Positions 1-10,760 of a stretch of 64,000 nucleotides of DNA are shown here, in pieces (positions within the stretch are counted from its first letter, which is position 1; each line of letters begins with the position of its first letter). The DNA comes from Megamerina dolium (taxonomy: Eukaryota; Arthropoda; Insecta; Diptera; Megamerinidae): contig OY978525.1 in assembly GCA_963854835.1 (NCBI GenBank), positions 77,073,628 through 77,137,627 of the forward strand, written 5' to 3'. The position numbers were made by a program, and so were the translations under genes. The notes under the pieces were generated by a model. That model was not told the origin of the DNA. It saw only the letters and a program-made list of their open reading frames with translations, and ran no database searches.

Positions 1-959
1 AAAAGATTTATCAAGTGATATCATAAACTCATATTATAATATCAAACAACCAATAAAACAGAATAGTTCCCTGGTGCAATAATAACCTTACAAACCTAAC
101 ACAATACCATTCAACAAGGCCTAAAATGGCAGCTCCTGAGAAGATTATAAAAAATCCATTACAGACTATAACAAAGGACTTAGAAAAAAAATATTTACTA
201 TCCGCACCCGAACCTATTATGGTTTAAATAATAAACTTATAAACGGTAAGATATCTTAGGAAAAAGAACAGAACATTACACCCAGAACATTGCAACAATT
301 TAATTTACCAGGGCCAAATAATTTTTTTCTCTCATCCTCTTCAGGAATAATATTAAACTATGTTTCATTCCTATGAAACGGAGTAAAGTTCTAGTTATCT
401 TTCTACCAAAATGGGTCAAATAGGATAGTGGTGGTCCTAAATCGTCCCAACCAATAAGAAACTGGTAATTTCTATATAAAATGAAATGTTTTTGACCTTT
501 ACATAAGAGAAAATCCTCTGAACATACATCATATGCCTCCATTACATAAATTTACAATTGCTCTACAAAAATTTGTGGAGTGGATCGGAAATAAGCTTGA
601 GTGAGAAGAAATTGGATATTACATTAGCTTTTGCCAATGCGAGTGAACAGAGATCAACAGGCTGACCCCTTTACGATGCTTTCCTTTATTTTCAAATTTA
701 TACTGATGGAGTATACAATTTAAAAGGGAGCATACAAGCTTTGAACATAATCCACACAATGGACGGCTAAAAAGTGCAACTCTGGCGTTATTGCCAAGTC
801 GATGTTGTTCGACAAGTCCATAGTATGGTGTTAATGATCGAAGTAATGATAATGATGAAAAAGCTAGTGTTAATAGCTATAAGATTCTTAGCGTATTTGT
901 TATCAATTGATTGACGTTACAGTCAATGTACTGACGTGTACGTGCTGAAACACCCATCG
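1..959. other. AT-rich stretch without a recognisable gene
   Basis: No open frame here carries a recognisable domain. An 80-codon minus-strand frame at 300-542 has no similarity I can name and no clear gene context. The stretch from about 560 to 960 may hold the decayed 3' part of the Tc1-like element that is clear from 960 onward, because a short minus-strand reading resembling the Tc1 segment before the second catalytic Asp (MPLRWVFQ) appears near 930-965 and then decays. I could not find the outer terminal repeat on this side. Confidence 0.5.
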
Positions 960-971
960 AAGTGGCATATT

Positions 972-1722
972 TCATTCCGCAAAAGGCAACATTGCAGTTT
1001 CTAAGATGTCCTTATACATAAATCTGTCCATTTTGTGGTCAATCCTATGCAACGGACCAAGTCCACTCCCCGAAAAACACGCCCACACCATGACGTTCCC
1101 TCCTCCATGCTTTACAGTCTTTTTACAGTATCGCGGATTGAGGCCTTCACCTTTCGCATGTCGAACTCTTATTATTCCGTCTGAATTAAATAAATTTATT
1201 TTAACTTCATCACTGAACAGTACGCCAAACCACTTTTTTATGGACCAGCCCACGTACTTCTTAGCAAATTCAAGTCTGGAAAAAAAAATATATGTTGTTG
1301 TTTTTGTTTTGAAGGCATTAAACCAAACATACCTTTTTTTTACATGTTTTGGTGTAAGCATTGGTTTCTTTACCGCTTTGTAGCTTTTTAAACCAACTTT
1401 AATCAAATGCCTTCTTACTGTGCTTGAATCGACATTTAAATTAAGAGTATTTACTATATCTTTTGAAGACATGAACGGATTTTTTTAATCAATTTTTTAA
1501 TTTGAATAGCTTCCTATAAGAAATTTTTTGGGGTCTTTCTTCTGAATTTCGATCTGTAACGCTACCAGTTTTTTCAAATAATCGTATCCATCTTGATATC
1601 AGAGATTTGTTGATATTTAATGATTTTGCAATGTCATTCTGTGGTTTTCCTTCCTTAAATAACGATATAACCTTCATCTTAAATAGATGACTATAACGGA
1701 CACGTTGCATTTTGGATTTCAA
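972..1722 (-). pseudogene. Tc1/Minos-like transposase with a 57-bp intron, broken
   Basis: Cut-and-paste transposase remnant. The N-terminal part (1489-1722) encodes a helix-turn-helix region with IAKSLNINKSLISRWI. The next part (972-1472) has a second HTH with STVRRHLIKVGLKS, the first catalytic Asp region LFSDEVKINLF and the family motif KHGGGNVMVWACFSG. The two parts are offset by one base in an A-run near 1490-1500, a frameshift. The segment 1276-1332 has GT at its 5' end, a pyrimidine-rich tract and AG at its 3' end; removing it joins VKKR to LEFAKKYVGW, which fits the family, so it is very likely a true intron like the 60-bp intron known in Minos. The frame stops at 972 before the second catalytic Asp, so the DDE core is incomplete. 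Confidence 0.82.
1276..1332 (-). other. 57-bp transposase intron
   Basis: On the minus strand the segment begins GTATGTTTGG and ends TTTTTTTCCAG. Splicing gives ...AAA AG|A CTT GAA, joining VKKR to LEFAKKY in frame. Read through unspliced, the segment adds codons that do not fit the Tc1 alignment. This is a sequence-based prediction. Confidence 0.75.
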
Positions 1723-3007
1723 TATGTTTGAAAGAACTGTGCGCTAAGAAAGACTTTTTTGTACTGAGTTAGATCAATGTTAATGCACAAAGCAGAAAAA
1801 ACTCCGAAAAAGATCCGTTATTTTCTGAACAAAGAAATATCGAACACCTTTGCACTCCGAGTTGCTTAAGTTTTGCACAGATGAAATATGAGTATAATTT
1901 GTTTTTTGTTGTTTACCGTTAATTTCGTAAGAATACCGAACTTTTGTTGTTGTTGTTTTTTATGTATTTAATGAAGGAACAAATAAATATTAAAACATTC
2001 AATCTAAGCGCTTTTATTTTTTAGTAAATTTGAAATCAATGAGAGCACTATGCCAGTTGCTTAAGTTTTGCACAATACTGTATGTTTTTGTATGTATCCA
2101 ACAATTCCTTCAATTCGATATAAACTTCTAACCAAAATGAGTATACCCTCATTATAATTATAGTATCATACCATTAAATCAAATCGTCCACAAAAATGAG
2201 TAGAAAAGAAAAAGCACTCAGCACACAGTACAAAAAAATATTTATATGACACCCGTTGGCAATCTGATAAAATCGAACTTTTTTTTTACTTATCCATTAA
2301 CACATAAAACACAATGTTAAAAGCTTTCGTGAGCGAAAGCGCAACTCATATATTTTCAAGTATTATGTGGAATACCTGTCCCTATAACGCACGTGGATAC
2401 AAACGTTTTAATTTATATAGATGCTTGTCTGAACGGGTTGTTTATTTAAAAAAAAAAAACGAAAAAACTCAAGTATGAGCAAAGAGTAAATACATTTTTC
2501 TGTTGTGTTAGATATAAATACGTACATATAAGTATGTGATACATACCACTCTTGAGTTCATACAAATCTGGCACATGTAATGGCTTCTCTTCGAATAGTA
2601 ACTCTTCAGTATACAAGGTACTCGCCGTCATGTTAATAAGATCTTTGTTCTTTGGAGAGGTGAACGCTACAATACACGTTTTGATATAGTAGTAAACTGA
2701 CTAACTCGATGTGAAAATATATTGTTAAACAAGCTTAAATATTTGTTTCATTCTACAGACAATATTTACAGGGTGTTTTGTGGTTTAGATAAGATAGCAT
2801 GGTTATTATATGGGAATTGTATGAACTTGCTGTACATCACATACTGATTTAAATTTATAATATATTTGTGGTACCCAGTTCACTTGTATGAAGAGTTGTA
2901 ATCGCTTTTTTATTGAGTATGTAAGTAAATATGTAAGTATGTATTGACAACCACACAAATTTGTTGTTTTTAACCAAAGCCGGCTGCAGTGGGAGTTGAA
3001 TGCAATG

Positions 3008-3144
3008 GCGCGTATTTATAGTCAAAATAAAGTTCCAACTTAAATTTAGTATCACTTTCTTGACAGATTTTTTGTATGGAAAATTCGTCAAAAAAGTCGA
3101 TACTATTTTTAAGTTGGAACTTAATTTTGACTATGAATACGCGC
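3008..3144. repeat. Foldback (hairpin) element, arms about 46 bp
   Basis: The sequence starting GCGCGTATTTATAGTC at 3008 is repeated in inverted orientation ending at 3144 (TATGAATACGCGC), with only a few mismatches over about 46 bp, including the shared block AGTTCCAACTTAA. The loop is about 45 bp. It carries no gene and resembles a small foldback or MITE. No clear target duplication was found. Confidence 0.75.
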
Positions 3145-3694
3145 AAATGGTTTTGCCTATATTTACTTATAAATGTATGTATGTAAGTATGGACATTAAG
3201 GTTCACTGATTTTGTACGAATATTTTTTAGATTTTTTTTTAATGAGATAGCAACGAACTCTTGCTGTTATTCGATTTAATAAACCTTACAAAATATTATA
3301 TTTTTGTGATGACGTTTTGGAATGCGTTAGCTTAATTTAAGCTAAGAAATAAATTAACTACAGAACAAACACAACTTTTAATTCTGATAATTTTATACTA
3401 CGTTGTATTTATTTTATTATTTGATTAATTGATTGATAAAAAATGTACTTGTTTGTAAGATATGGTTCTTATTAAATGCATGCTTCCTTGCACTTCTTAA
3501 AAATACTTAAATGAAATGAACGAACTCGTTTTAAAAAATCTCGATAAGGAAATATTTATTAAATTAATATTGCACTAAGTTAAACAAAAAAAAAAATTGT
3601 TTTTAATAATATATCATACATACTCATTTACTCTATAAGATACAGAACAAAAAATAAATTGAATTTATATACCCCTTAAAATATAATTTGTAAA

Positions 3695-3755
3695 TTTGGT
3701 CGAGCTTCTGTTCCAACGTGCGTGTTAAATTTTGGACAGTAATAGAAGCACTTAT
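3695..3755 (-). mobile_element. Scrap of SINE family B, 3' body
   Basis: On the minus strand this reads ACTGTCCAAAATTTAACACG followed by AGAAGCTCGACCAA. It matches the 3' body of the SINE copies at 31,753-32,130 and 63,625-63,943. The tRNA-like head is absent. It is short and diverged, so the limits are approximate. Confidence 0.5.
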
Positions 3756-4446
3756 ACTCTAGACGACGATCGAGTTAATTTGCATTAAAGTCTTACAAAT
3801 GCAAATGAAAAATTCACCCTGACAGACGAAAAGCTTGTGCTAAAGAGTTGATTTTTTTGTCAACTGATTTTTCTGTGGGTTTTATCTTGTTTAAATGGAT
3901 AGATGGCAAAAATTTTGATTGGCAATTGCGCTGTTGGTACTAAACATATTTAATTAAAAAAAAAAAACATTTTAAATTTATTATTCGTTCTTTTATCTTA
4001 AAATGGTTAAAATACATCTTTTTCGATTGTTTACTTTCCGTTTTCATTTAATTTCGCTTATTACCAGTACCAGTAGAACAATATTACCATATTGAAATAG
4101 CTAAATTCAGTATAAATGCACATGGACTTCATGCATTTATGCCAGAGGTAATCTGCATTTGAATGGGCATAATTCACAAGTTAATTTGCATTAAGACTGT
4201 TGTCTGTCTTGGCTATTAGTTAGCACTTATAAATACATAGCAAAAGAACAACAAAGGTGCTAACTTAGGCGAGTATAACTATAGACGCTAAAAGTCTTAG
4301 CATACTAGCTATGTTCAGTGCTGCCAAACACACAAACTTTTTTTTTTTAAATTGCGATCTGTCAAACGTCAGCTGTTAAAACTTCATCGATTAGTTTAGT
4401 TAGTTTATTTCTTGTAGTCGTAACCAACTTTTGTGTGTCTTGAAAA

Positions 4447-4934
4447 ATGGAAAAAAGCGAATTTTGTGCAGTGATTAAACACTATTATTTGAAAGGGAAA
4501 ACGGCGAAAGAGACAAAAGAAAAGCTCGATAGACATTACGGTGAGTCTGCTCCGTCAGATTACATGGTAAAATATTGGATTGCTGAATTTAAACGCGGCC
4601 GAACAAGCACTGCAACAATACCATCAACAGGAAGGCCAAAAGAGGTGGTTACTGAAGAAAATATCAAGAAAATCCTCGATATCGTTATGAATGATCGCCA
4701 AGTCAAGTTGCGTGAGATTGTTGAAATGGTTAACATCTCATATGAACGTGTGTTCAACAGTTTGCATGAACATTTGCATATGAAGAAGCTATCGGTCAGA
4801 TGGGTGCCGCGTTTGCTCAGTGTCGAACAAAAACACAGCATTAGATACAATGCTAAAATTAGGTGAAATACACTTCGAATTGGTTGATCATCCACCTTAT
4901 AGTCCAGATTAAGCTCCTAGTGAATTTTTCGGTA
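4447..4934 (+). pseudogene. Mariner transposase, internally deleted and 3'-truncated
   Basis: The frame starts with ATG at 4447 and runs 139 codons. It has the mariner N-terminal paired HTH with motifs FCAVIKHYYLKGKTAKE, TGRPKEVVTEENIKKI and the linker WVPRLLSVEQKHS. The end of this frame is joined directly to the far C-terminal signature HPPYSPD*APSEFF around 4890-4932, so the central catalytic region, with two of the three Asp residues, has been deleted. A stop codon also sits inside the C-terminal signature. The element is cut at about 4932, where LINE 5' sequence begins. It is inactive. The N-terminus resembles irritans-type mariners, but the subfamily is inferred. Confidence 0.85.
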
Positions 4935-6986
4935 GGCAAAATCCTCCACTAAACCCGCCTCGAGGGTGCCGACTGGAAATAGATACCACAGTTTAGCCTG
5001 TACGATGTCAGGCGGTATCTAGCTAAGATAAGGGTAAGTTGGTGAGTGTTTGTTACTCTTCAATAGTACAGCATTCGGCAACGTACTCTTATCATGGTCG
5101 GAGGTGAGTGGCTGGATTAAGGTGTTAAGCGATCCGTGCCGAAAATTAGCCTGGCTGGGGGCCCCTTTTTCAAATAGCCCAGTCGCTAACGTGAGCTTAC
5201 GGATACCTGGCGCCCTCCGTAATAATTAGCCTTACCTGCGTACTGCGAATCTCTGCGCAGGCGGACATTTATTTCTTCGCAACACGTGGGAACAAGATTG
5301 ATTCGAAAAACCCAAAAACTGGATCTGGGGTTCCGGGGGTGTTAATGGGAGGAACGGCGGACAATAAGGCTTCACCAGAGGCCGAGCTGTTAGCTGCACC
5401 ACTCGTTCCCACCTCTGGAACTCAGAACGAAATTCCTGCAATGGCGGACAGCACTGCCTCATACGAAGTAGTGATGATAGCCACGGCGGGAAAAGTAGTG
5501 GAGGGGATGGCGGAAAATGAGGCTTCCATAGAAGCCGAGCTTTTAGCCAGCCCAAAATCAATGGCAGCATCTGTTGCGGCGGACGGAACGGGTCTCGGAA
5601 GACCTAAGCCGGCAGCTGCAGGGAAGCTGGTCGGCAGGGAAGCCGGTTTCGAGGCAGCGTAAAATATCTGGCCGAACATCTGATGGTGTGGACGAAGACG
5701 CTCCTAGTGGAGCGGAATCGTTAGCTTTATCAGGTGCAAGCGAAGAGGACGGAGTCTCAAGAGCAGAGCGAATCCTGTTGAAGAAACGGGAGAAGCAGAA
5801 GCGAAAGAGACAACGTAAAAAGGCCATGAAGTCGTCGGAGAAGACCATTGAGCAGCTCTCGGGCCAACTCAGTGAACTTCTGCAAGATGAGTCGACCTTG
5901 GAGGTAGAGAACTCGGGGAAGAGGTTCAGGGGCGATAGCTCCGGAACCACTTTGAATAGTTCAACGCCTGAGGAGCCTCATCCGAAGACGACGGAGGGGC
6001 CAATTGAGGTGGATGCTGGGAAGGATGGACAACCGTCCCTTGAGAAGGTTGATAATTCTTCCACGCAGACACCAAAAGGGGCAAGTGCTCGGAGAGATGG
6101 ACGGCCAATTATAAAGGCCGTCAGTCGCTCCGAAAGGGGCTCGAGCCCCAAGCCTAAAACGGGTAGAGTAGCTCTGGGAACGAAGGGACAGGGAAATCCG
6201 ACGTCGAGGTGTAATGAGCGGGGTGGACAATCTGGAAAGATTGTTAACCCAGCGAACTCACAGTCCTCGCATGCGGCACCTGGGCCGAGTGGTCTTGGCA
6301 GAGCGCCTAAACGTCGGGCTGAACAGGCAAAGGGCGAGCCCACCAGGGCGAGGAAGACTAACGCTCAAGTAGCGGAAGCTGACCTCGTTATGGGAGTCAT
6401 GGACTTGTCACTAGAGGGGCGTCTGGAGGATACTCATCTGAGTACCTTCAAGGTATCTTTGTTGGATGCCATGGAGTTCCTTGAAGACGATGTCAATGAC
6501 ATCGGATTTGTCGGCAGGGCAAGGGTGGAGAGTGGATTGATTGTACTTAGGTGCAAAAATCAGCTATCCAAGCAATGGCTGTGCAAGACAGTGGAGCACC
6601 TAACCGGTTTGTGGGTGGGTGCGAAGCTCAAATGTGACAGCCTAACTGCCTTGTCGACAAAGAGGAAGATGGTGATTGTTGCTCATGGCAATGCTGTGGC
6701 CAGCGACATCATCCTCAGAAGGCTGGTGCGCCAGAACGTCTGTGTGAAGGACACTTCCAAATGGAGTGTTATCCGCACAGAAGGGTTTGGCGAGGCAGAA
6801 AGGGCAGGTGTCGTACTCACCGTGCTATGTCCTAAGGAGGACGCTGAGGCCGTCAGGATCGCAGGGGGGAGACTCAACTGCGGTCTTGAACAGGCCGTCG
6901 TTAAATTCCAGAAAGATTCAGTATGAGGGGTGCGACGCGGCTCCTGGCGTGGGGCTAGCTGCAGATTCTGCAAGGAAGAAGCCAGT
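4933..6986 (+). mobile_element. LOA/R1-type non-LTR retrotransposon, 5' part
   Basis: GC-richer than its surroundings, with a 5' UTR from about 4933 followed by ORF1. It runs on the plus strand to about 6986, just past the ORF1 stop, and then meets a minus-strand LINE piece. The last ~350 bp (6640-6986) match, in reverse orientation, 9345-9699, so the two pieces belong to the same family and form an inverted repeat around the EN-RT block. Several percent divergence between the overlapping segments suggests two copies rather than one simply inverted copy. Confidence 0.8.
5346..6926 (+). pseudogene. LINE ORF1 (gag-like protein)
   Basis: The main frame ends at the stop at 6924-6926. It contains a basic stretch (KKREKQKRKRQRKKAMKSS), a low-complexity Ser/Pro/Lys region, and a conserved C-terminal domain with [28 protein letters not shown] and CPKEDAEAVRIAGG, of the kind found at the end of LOA/R1-type ORF1 proteins. 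I see no CCHC zinc knuckle. No ATG opens this frame before 5826; the likely start is in another frame near 5346, so a frameshift at about 5600-5655 probably breaks it. The upstream frame has an internal duplication (ADNKASPEAELLAAP and AENEASIEAELLASP). The product would bind LINE RNA in an RNP. Confidence 0.7.
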
Positions 6987-8232
6987 GCGCTGCTCTGGGA
7001 GTAATTTCCCACATGAGACCGAACACTCTCTTATACTGATGCAATACCCGCTTGCCCTTCTGGATCTTGTCATCGACGTGACTATTCCAAGTCAGCTTGT
7101 TATCCAGGATGACACCTAGATACTTTACTTCCTTGGATACGTTGATGTTCGATCCAAAAAGCCTAAGAGGGTCTATTGTTAGTCCAGTCTTCCTTTTAGT
7201 AAAGAGTACTGTTTCCGACTTACTAGCATTTATAGAGAGACCTTGTTCCGTGCACCATCCTTCAACCATTTTGAGTGCACCTCTCATGGTATCATAAATA
7301 GTGTCCAGGAACTTACCGCTCATCGTTATCGCTATGTCATCTGCATACCCGACGGTGTGTATGCCTTTTGAGTCCAGAAGCTAAAGTAGGGAATCGATCG
7401 TGATGTTCCAAAGGATGGGCGATAATACCCCCCCCTGTGGATACCCTTCGACTACCCTACCTCTGAGTCTGTAACTCCCATTTTGAAAGTTTATTGCCCT
7501 TTTCCTCAGAATGCTGTCCACCCACCTTATAATAGTTGGGCTGACTTCACGAGTAGCAAGGGCCATCCTTAGCTTATCGAAACCAATCTTATCGAAGGCA
7601 CCTTCTATATCCATAAAAGTAGACATAGATATCCCTCCACAAGACAGTTCCCTCTCCGCTACGCGAACGAGTTCGTGCAGGGCCGTTTCAGTGGATTTGC
7701 CAGCTCTGTACGCGTGCTGACACCTACTCAGTGGTTTTGTCAGAAGCGTTGTCCTTTCCATGTAGTCCGCCAGTACTCCTTCCATACATTTAAGCAGAAA
7801 GGAGATCAAGCTAACCGGCCGGAAAGATTTAGCCTCTGAGTAGTCCCTTTTTCCCGGCTTTGGAAGAAAGACAACCTTAGTCTCTCTCCATTGAGTCGGG
7901 ATATATCCTATAGCCAGGCAAGTAATAAATATTCCCAGAAGCCTGTCTACCAGAGCTTCTGCAACCCACTGAAGTAGGGCTGGAAATATCCCGTTTGTAC
8001 CCGCTGTTTTGAATGGAGAGGAACGCTTAATGGCGTTTATCACTCTATCTCTGGTGACTATCCTTTCAGCTTCCAATCTTTCATTCCTGTTTGCACCCTT
8101 GCGGGTGGCTTCCCAAGGATCTTCCGATATAAAGCTTCCTGGAAAATGCACCTCCATCAGGTATTTCAGTGACTCTCCGATTGTCTCTGTAAAAGATCCA
8201 TTCGTTTTGCGAATTAATCCCAACTTTGACAC
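6955..8232 (-). pseudogene. LINE ORF2, reverse transcriptase part
   Basis: RT fingers and palm with SPFKTAGTNGIFPALLQ, KVVFLPKPGKRDYSEAKSFR, FMDIEGAFDKIGF, EGYPQGGVLSP and the catalytic YADDIAI box. One in-frame TAG lies between ITIDSLL and the YADD box, near 7381. The frame continues as MSGKFLDTIYDTMRGALKMV and KYLGVILDNKLTWNSHV. The last codons of this reading cross the junction with the plus-strand piece at 6987. RT activity in this copy is unlikely because of the stop, the upstream frameshifts and the missing 3' end. Confidence 0.82.
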
Positions 8233-9699
8233 CTGGTCTTCTGTAATCTACATACATCGGTCATTTTTTGCATATTTGAGCAGAATTCCCTCCACGTTTT
8301 CCTTTTACGGTTGCGTAAAGTCTTCTTCAGCTCTTTTCTTTGACTTGTAGTCGTCCCATGCGTTGGGGTCCCCTCTCATGTGACGATTAAAAGCCTTCCT
8401 TGTCTCCTTTTTCATGGATTCCAGTTCCCCATTCCACCATGGAGTGGGATCTCCTTCGTCCACTACCGTCAGAGGACATGAAGCTTCAAATGCTTTGATC
8501 ATGGCTGAGCTGATAGCCCTCACCTGATACTCAACATCTGCGGTTGTTCTAGGTCTCTTAAACCTCCTTGGCAATAATTCCTCAAGAACTTCGCAGTACC
8601 TTGTACAATCCGTTCGTTTCGGTATCCTTACCATTCTACAGTCGTTCCTATGTCTTTTATCGGACGTAATCCCAAACTGAATGGCCTTGTGGTCCGAAAT
8701 GGTTAGTCTATCCACAACCCTCCAATCCAAAATCCTATCCAACATTTTGACATTCGCCAGAGTAACATCAATAACCTCGCAACGACGTGCGTCGACAAAG
8801 GTCGGTTCTGTTCCCCTATTGGCAACTTGTAGACTAAATCTTTCTATAAATTCGAGTAGACACTCTCCTCTATAGTTTTCATTGGTGCTGCCCCACACAG
8901 AACTGTGCGCATTGGCATCGCAGCCTAAGATCAGACCAACCCCCTTACCATCACAGAATCTCACTAGAGCTTCCACCTCTCTCGAAGGTGGTTCGTCTGG
9001 AGAATCGTATGGAAGGTATGCTGATGCGATCATAAATGATGCCGCACCGTCACCTATTCTCACTACTGTGAGATCCGGTGAGCACAAGTTAGACATTAGA
9101 ATCGCACGTATCCCATGTCTAACTAAAATGCATGTCCTGAACTTCCCCTCTGTTTGTGGATAAAACAAAGTGGTCTTTTGTGCAGCTAGGCCTTTGATCC
9201 TTCCATGAAGGATCCAGGGCTCCTGAACTAGTGCAATGTCAAGCTCATCCTCATCGAAGCTCCGCACCCTCATAGCTGATGCTGCTTTGCTGTGGTGAAT
9301 ATTGAGTTGACACACATTCAGTGGTTCCTGGCGCGGGACCACCTCCCGCCCTAATAGCTTCTTCCTTGCAGAATCTGCCACTAGCCCCACCCCAGGAGCC
9401 GCGTCGCACCCCTCATACTGCATCTTTCTGGAATTTAACGACGGCCTGTTCAAGACCGCAGTTGAGTCTCCCCCCTGCGATCCTGACGGCCTCAGCGTCC
9501 TCCTTAGGACACAGCACGGTGAGTACGACACCTGCCCTTTCTGCCTCGCCAAACCCTTCTGTGCGGATAACACTCCATTTGGAAGTGTCCTTCACACAGA
9601 CGTTCTGGTGCAGCAGCCTTCTGAGGATGATGTCGCTGGCCAGAGCATTGCCATGAGCAACAATCACCATCTTCCTCTTTGTCGACAAGGCAGTTAGGC
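6987..9699 (-). mobile_element. LOA/R1-type non-LTR retrotransposon, ORF1 end to RT
   Basis: Minus-strand LINE piece, truncated at both ends. It begins in the last quarter of ORF1 (9413-9688), continues through the endonuclease and reverse transcriptase, and stops in the RT thumb region at about 6987, where the plus-strand copy begins. No RNase H region or poly(A) tail is present. The 5' limit is at about 9699, where similarity to the plus-strand copy stops and a (TA)n tract starts. Confidence 0.82.
8305..9573 (-). pseudogene. LINE ORF2, AP-type endonuclease part
   Basis: An open frame with the apurinic-like endonuclease that nicks target DNA for LINE insertion. Motifs in order are NVCQLNIHHSKAA, ALVQEPWI, ILGCDANAHSSVWGS and the C-terminal TISDHKAIQF. 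The frame also overlaps the end of ORF1 in another phase; that overlapping start need not be real, and recognisable endonuclease begins around LNVCQLN (about 9325). Past residue ~400 the frame breaks, with frameshifts between 8305 and 8232 separating it from the RT part. The endonuclease itself looks uninterrupted. Confidence 0.82.
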
Positions 9700-9703
9700 T
9701 GTC

Positions 9704-9730
9704 ATATATGTATATATATATATATATATA

Positions 9731-9776
<46 letters not shown>

Positions 9777-9789
9777 TATATGTATATAT

Positions 9790-9873
<84 letters not shown>

Positions 9874-9885
9874 TATATATATATA
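9704..9885. repeat. (TA)n microsatellite
   Basis: About 180 bp of nearly uninterrupted TA dinucleotides with a few TG, TAA or TTG interruptions. It begins exactly where LINE similarity ends. The frames read across it are artefacts of the repeat. Confidence 0.97.
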
Positions 9886-9929
9886 GTCTGTCCAGTAGAA
9901 CATGATCGACATAGAGTGCCTGAATAGAG

Positions 9930-10760
9930 TGAATTGAATTGATTTGCCAACAAACTTATTTTATTTATACTCTGTGGGTACACCCTAAAATCACCTAACC
10001 AAGGAGTGCATATACCGAAACAGTTTGTAGTGCTTTGATGTAAGCTGCTAGTTTAATGTGTCACCCAATGCCACGAGTACGCCAGGCAGTAAGATCAGTA
10101 GTGCAGCCTGAAACAAGGACAAACGGACAACGTGAAAATAAATTTACAGATAAATTCTACATATGCTATAAGCGTGGACACATGGCGGTTGATTGTAGAC
10201 AATCGATTGTGATGCCAAAAGCAAGGACGAGGAATCAACGCAAAAACAAGTTCAGTGGTAAGTGCTTCATTTAGGACAAAAGAGTTCATATGGCGCGTGA
10301 TTGCCGCTTACGATGCCACCAACCGAAATCAAATTCTTCAGGACAACGAAAGGAAGAGCGTGATGTAAGTCATTTGGGTATCACCATAACCGGCGAGAAA
10401 ATAAAGAAACCATTCTATTGGGTTGGAGCCTTTATCATTTCATTGATTGGATTCGGAAGTGTGAACAATGTGCAATGTCCAAAGGTCCTACTAAGAAAAG
10501 AAACTAAAATGCTATGGATATAGCTGGACCATTTCCTACAAACAACGCAGTGAACAATCATGTTCTAGTGGTTATAGATTACTTCAGTAAATAGCCTGAA
10601 GTATACCCCATTCCAAATCAAGGAGCTAGTACAGTTGCGGATGTATTTGTGAACCAATGGATTATTCGTTTTGGTGTACTGATGGAGTTACACTCAGACC
10701 AAGGTCGTAATTTCGAAACAGTTATATTTCAAGAGATGTGCCAATGTTGGGTATACATAA
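9930..10760 (+). mobile_element. Gypsy (Ty3) retrotransposon remnant: gag knuckles joined to integrase
   Basis: Two degenerate zinc-knuckle units (CYKRGHMAVDC, and KRVHMARDC after a stop) at about 10,150-10,310 are followed within 150 bp by an integrase HHCC-like stretch (FYWVGA...NNVQCPK) and the integrase core (MDIAGPFPTNNAVNN, VVIDYFSK*PEVYPIP, MELHSDQGRNFE). Protease, RT and RNase H are missing, so most of pol was deleted. A stop interrupts the FSK-PEVYP motif. The copy ends near 10,740. No env-like frame is present. Confidence 0.75.

Larger units (their letters stand above)
960..2080 (-). mobile_element. Decayed Tc1/Minos-like DNA transposon
   Basis: Minus-strand Tc1-like transposon of the type with direct repeats inside its inverted repeats. 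The 5' terminal region holds two copies of GTTGCTTAAGTTTTGCACA on the plus strand, at 1861-1879 and 2056-2074, 195 bp apart. The outer end reads CACAATACTG and is followed by TA at 2081-2082, the expected target dinucleotide. The transposase frame lies at 972-1722. The distal (3') end of the element is not recognisable, so the left boundary is approximate. A frameshift and loss of the C-terminal catalytic part make this copy inactive. Confidence 0.8.
2083..4317. other. AT-rich interval without a gene
   Basis: Apart from the foldback at 3008-3144 and the SINE scrap near 3.7 kb, I see only AT-rich DNA with homopolymer runs. The block AGTTAATTTGCATTAA occurs at about 3773 and again near 4180, so part of 3.77-4.2 kb may be an unrecognised short repeat. 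Small open frames here have no recognisable domain. Confidence 0.5.

Noticed and set aside
1006..1383. 125-codon plus-strand open frame
   Set aside because: It is the antisense shadow of the Tc1-like transposase, whose motifs are clear on minus.
5978..6343. Minus-strand open frames over the LINE ORF1
   Set aside because: They are shadows of GC-rich ORF1 on plus and carry no motif.
9679..9983. Open frames rich in Ile and Tyr on both strands
   Set aside because: They are translations of the (TA)n tract, not genes. The same applies at 26,713-27,119 and 62,106-62,354.
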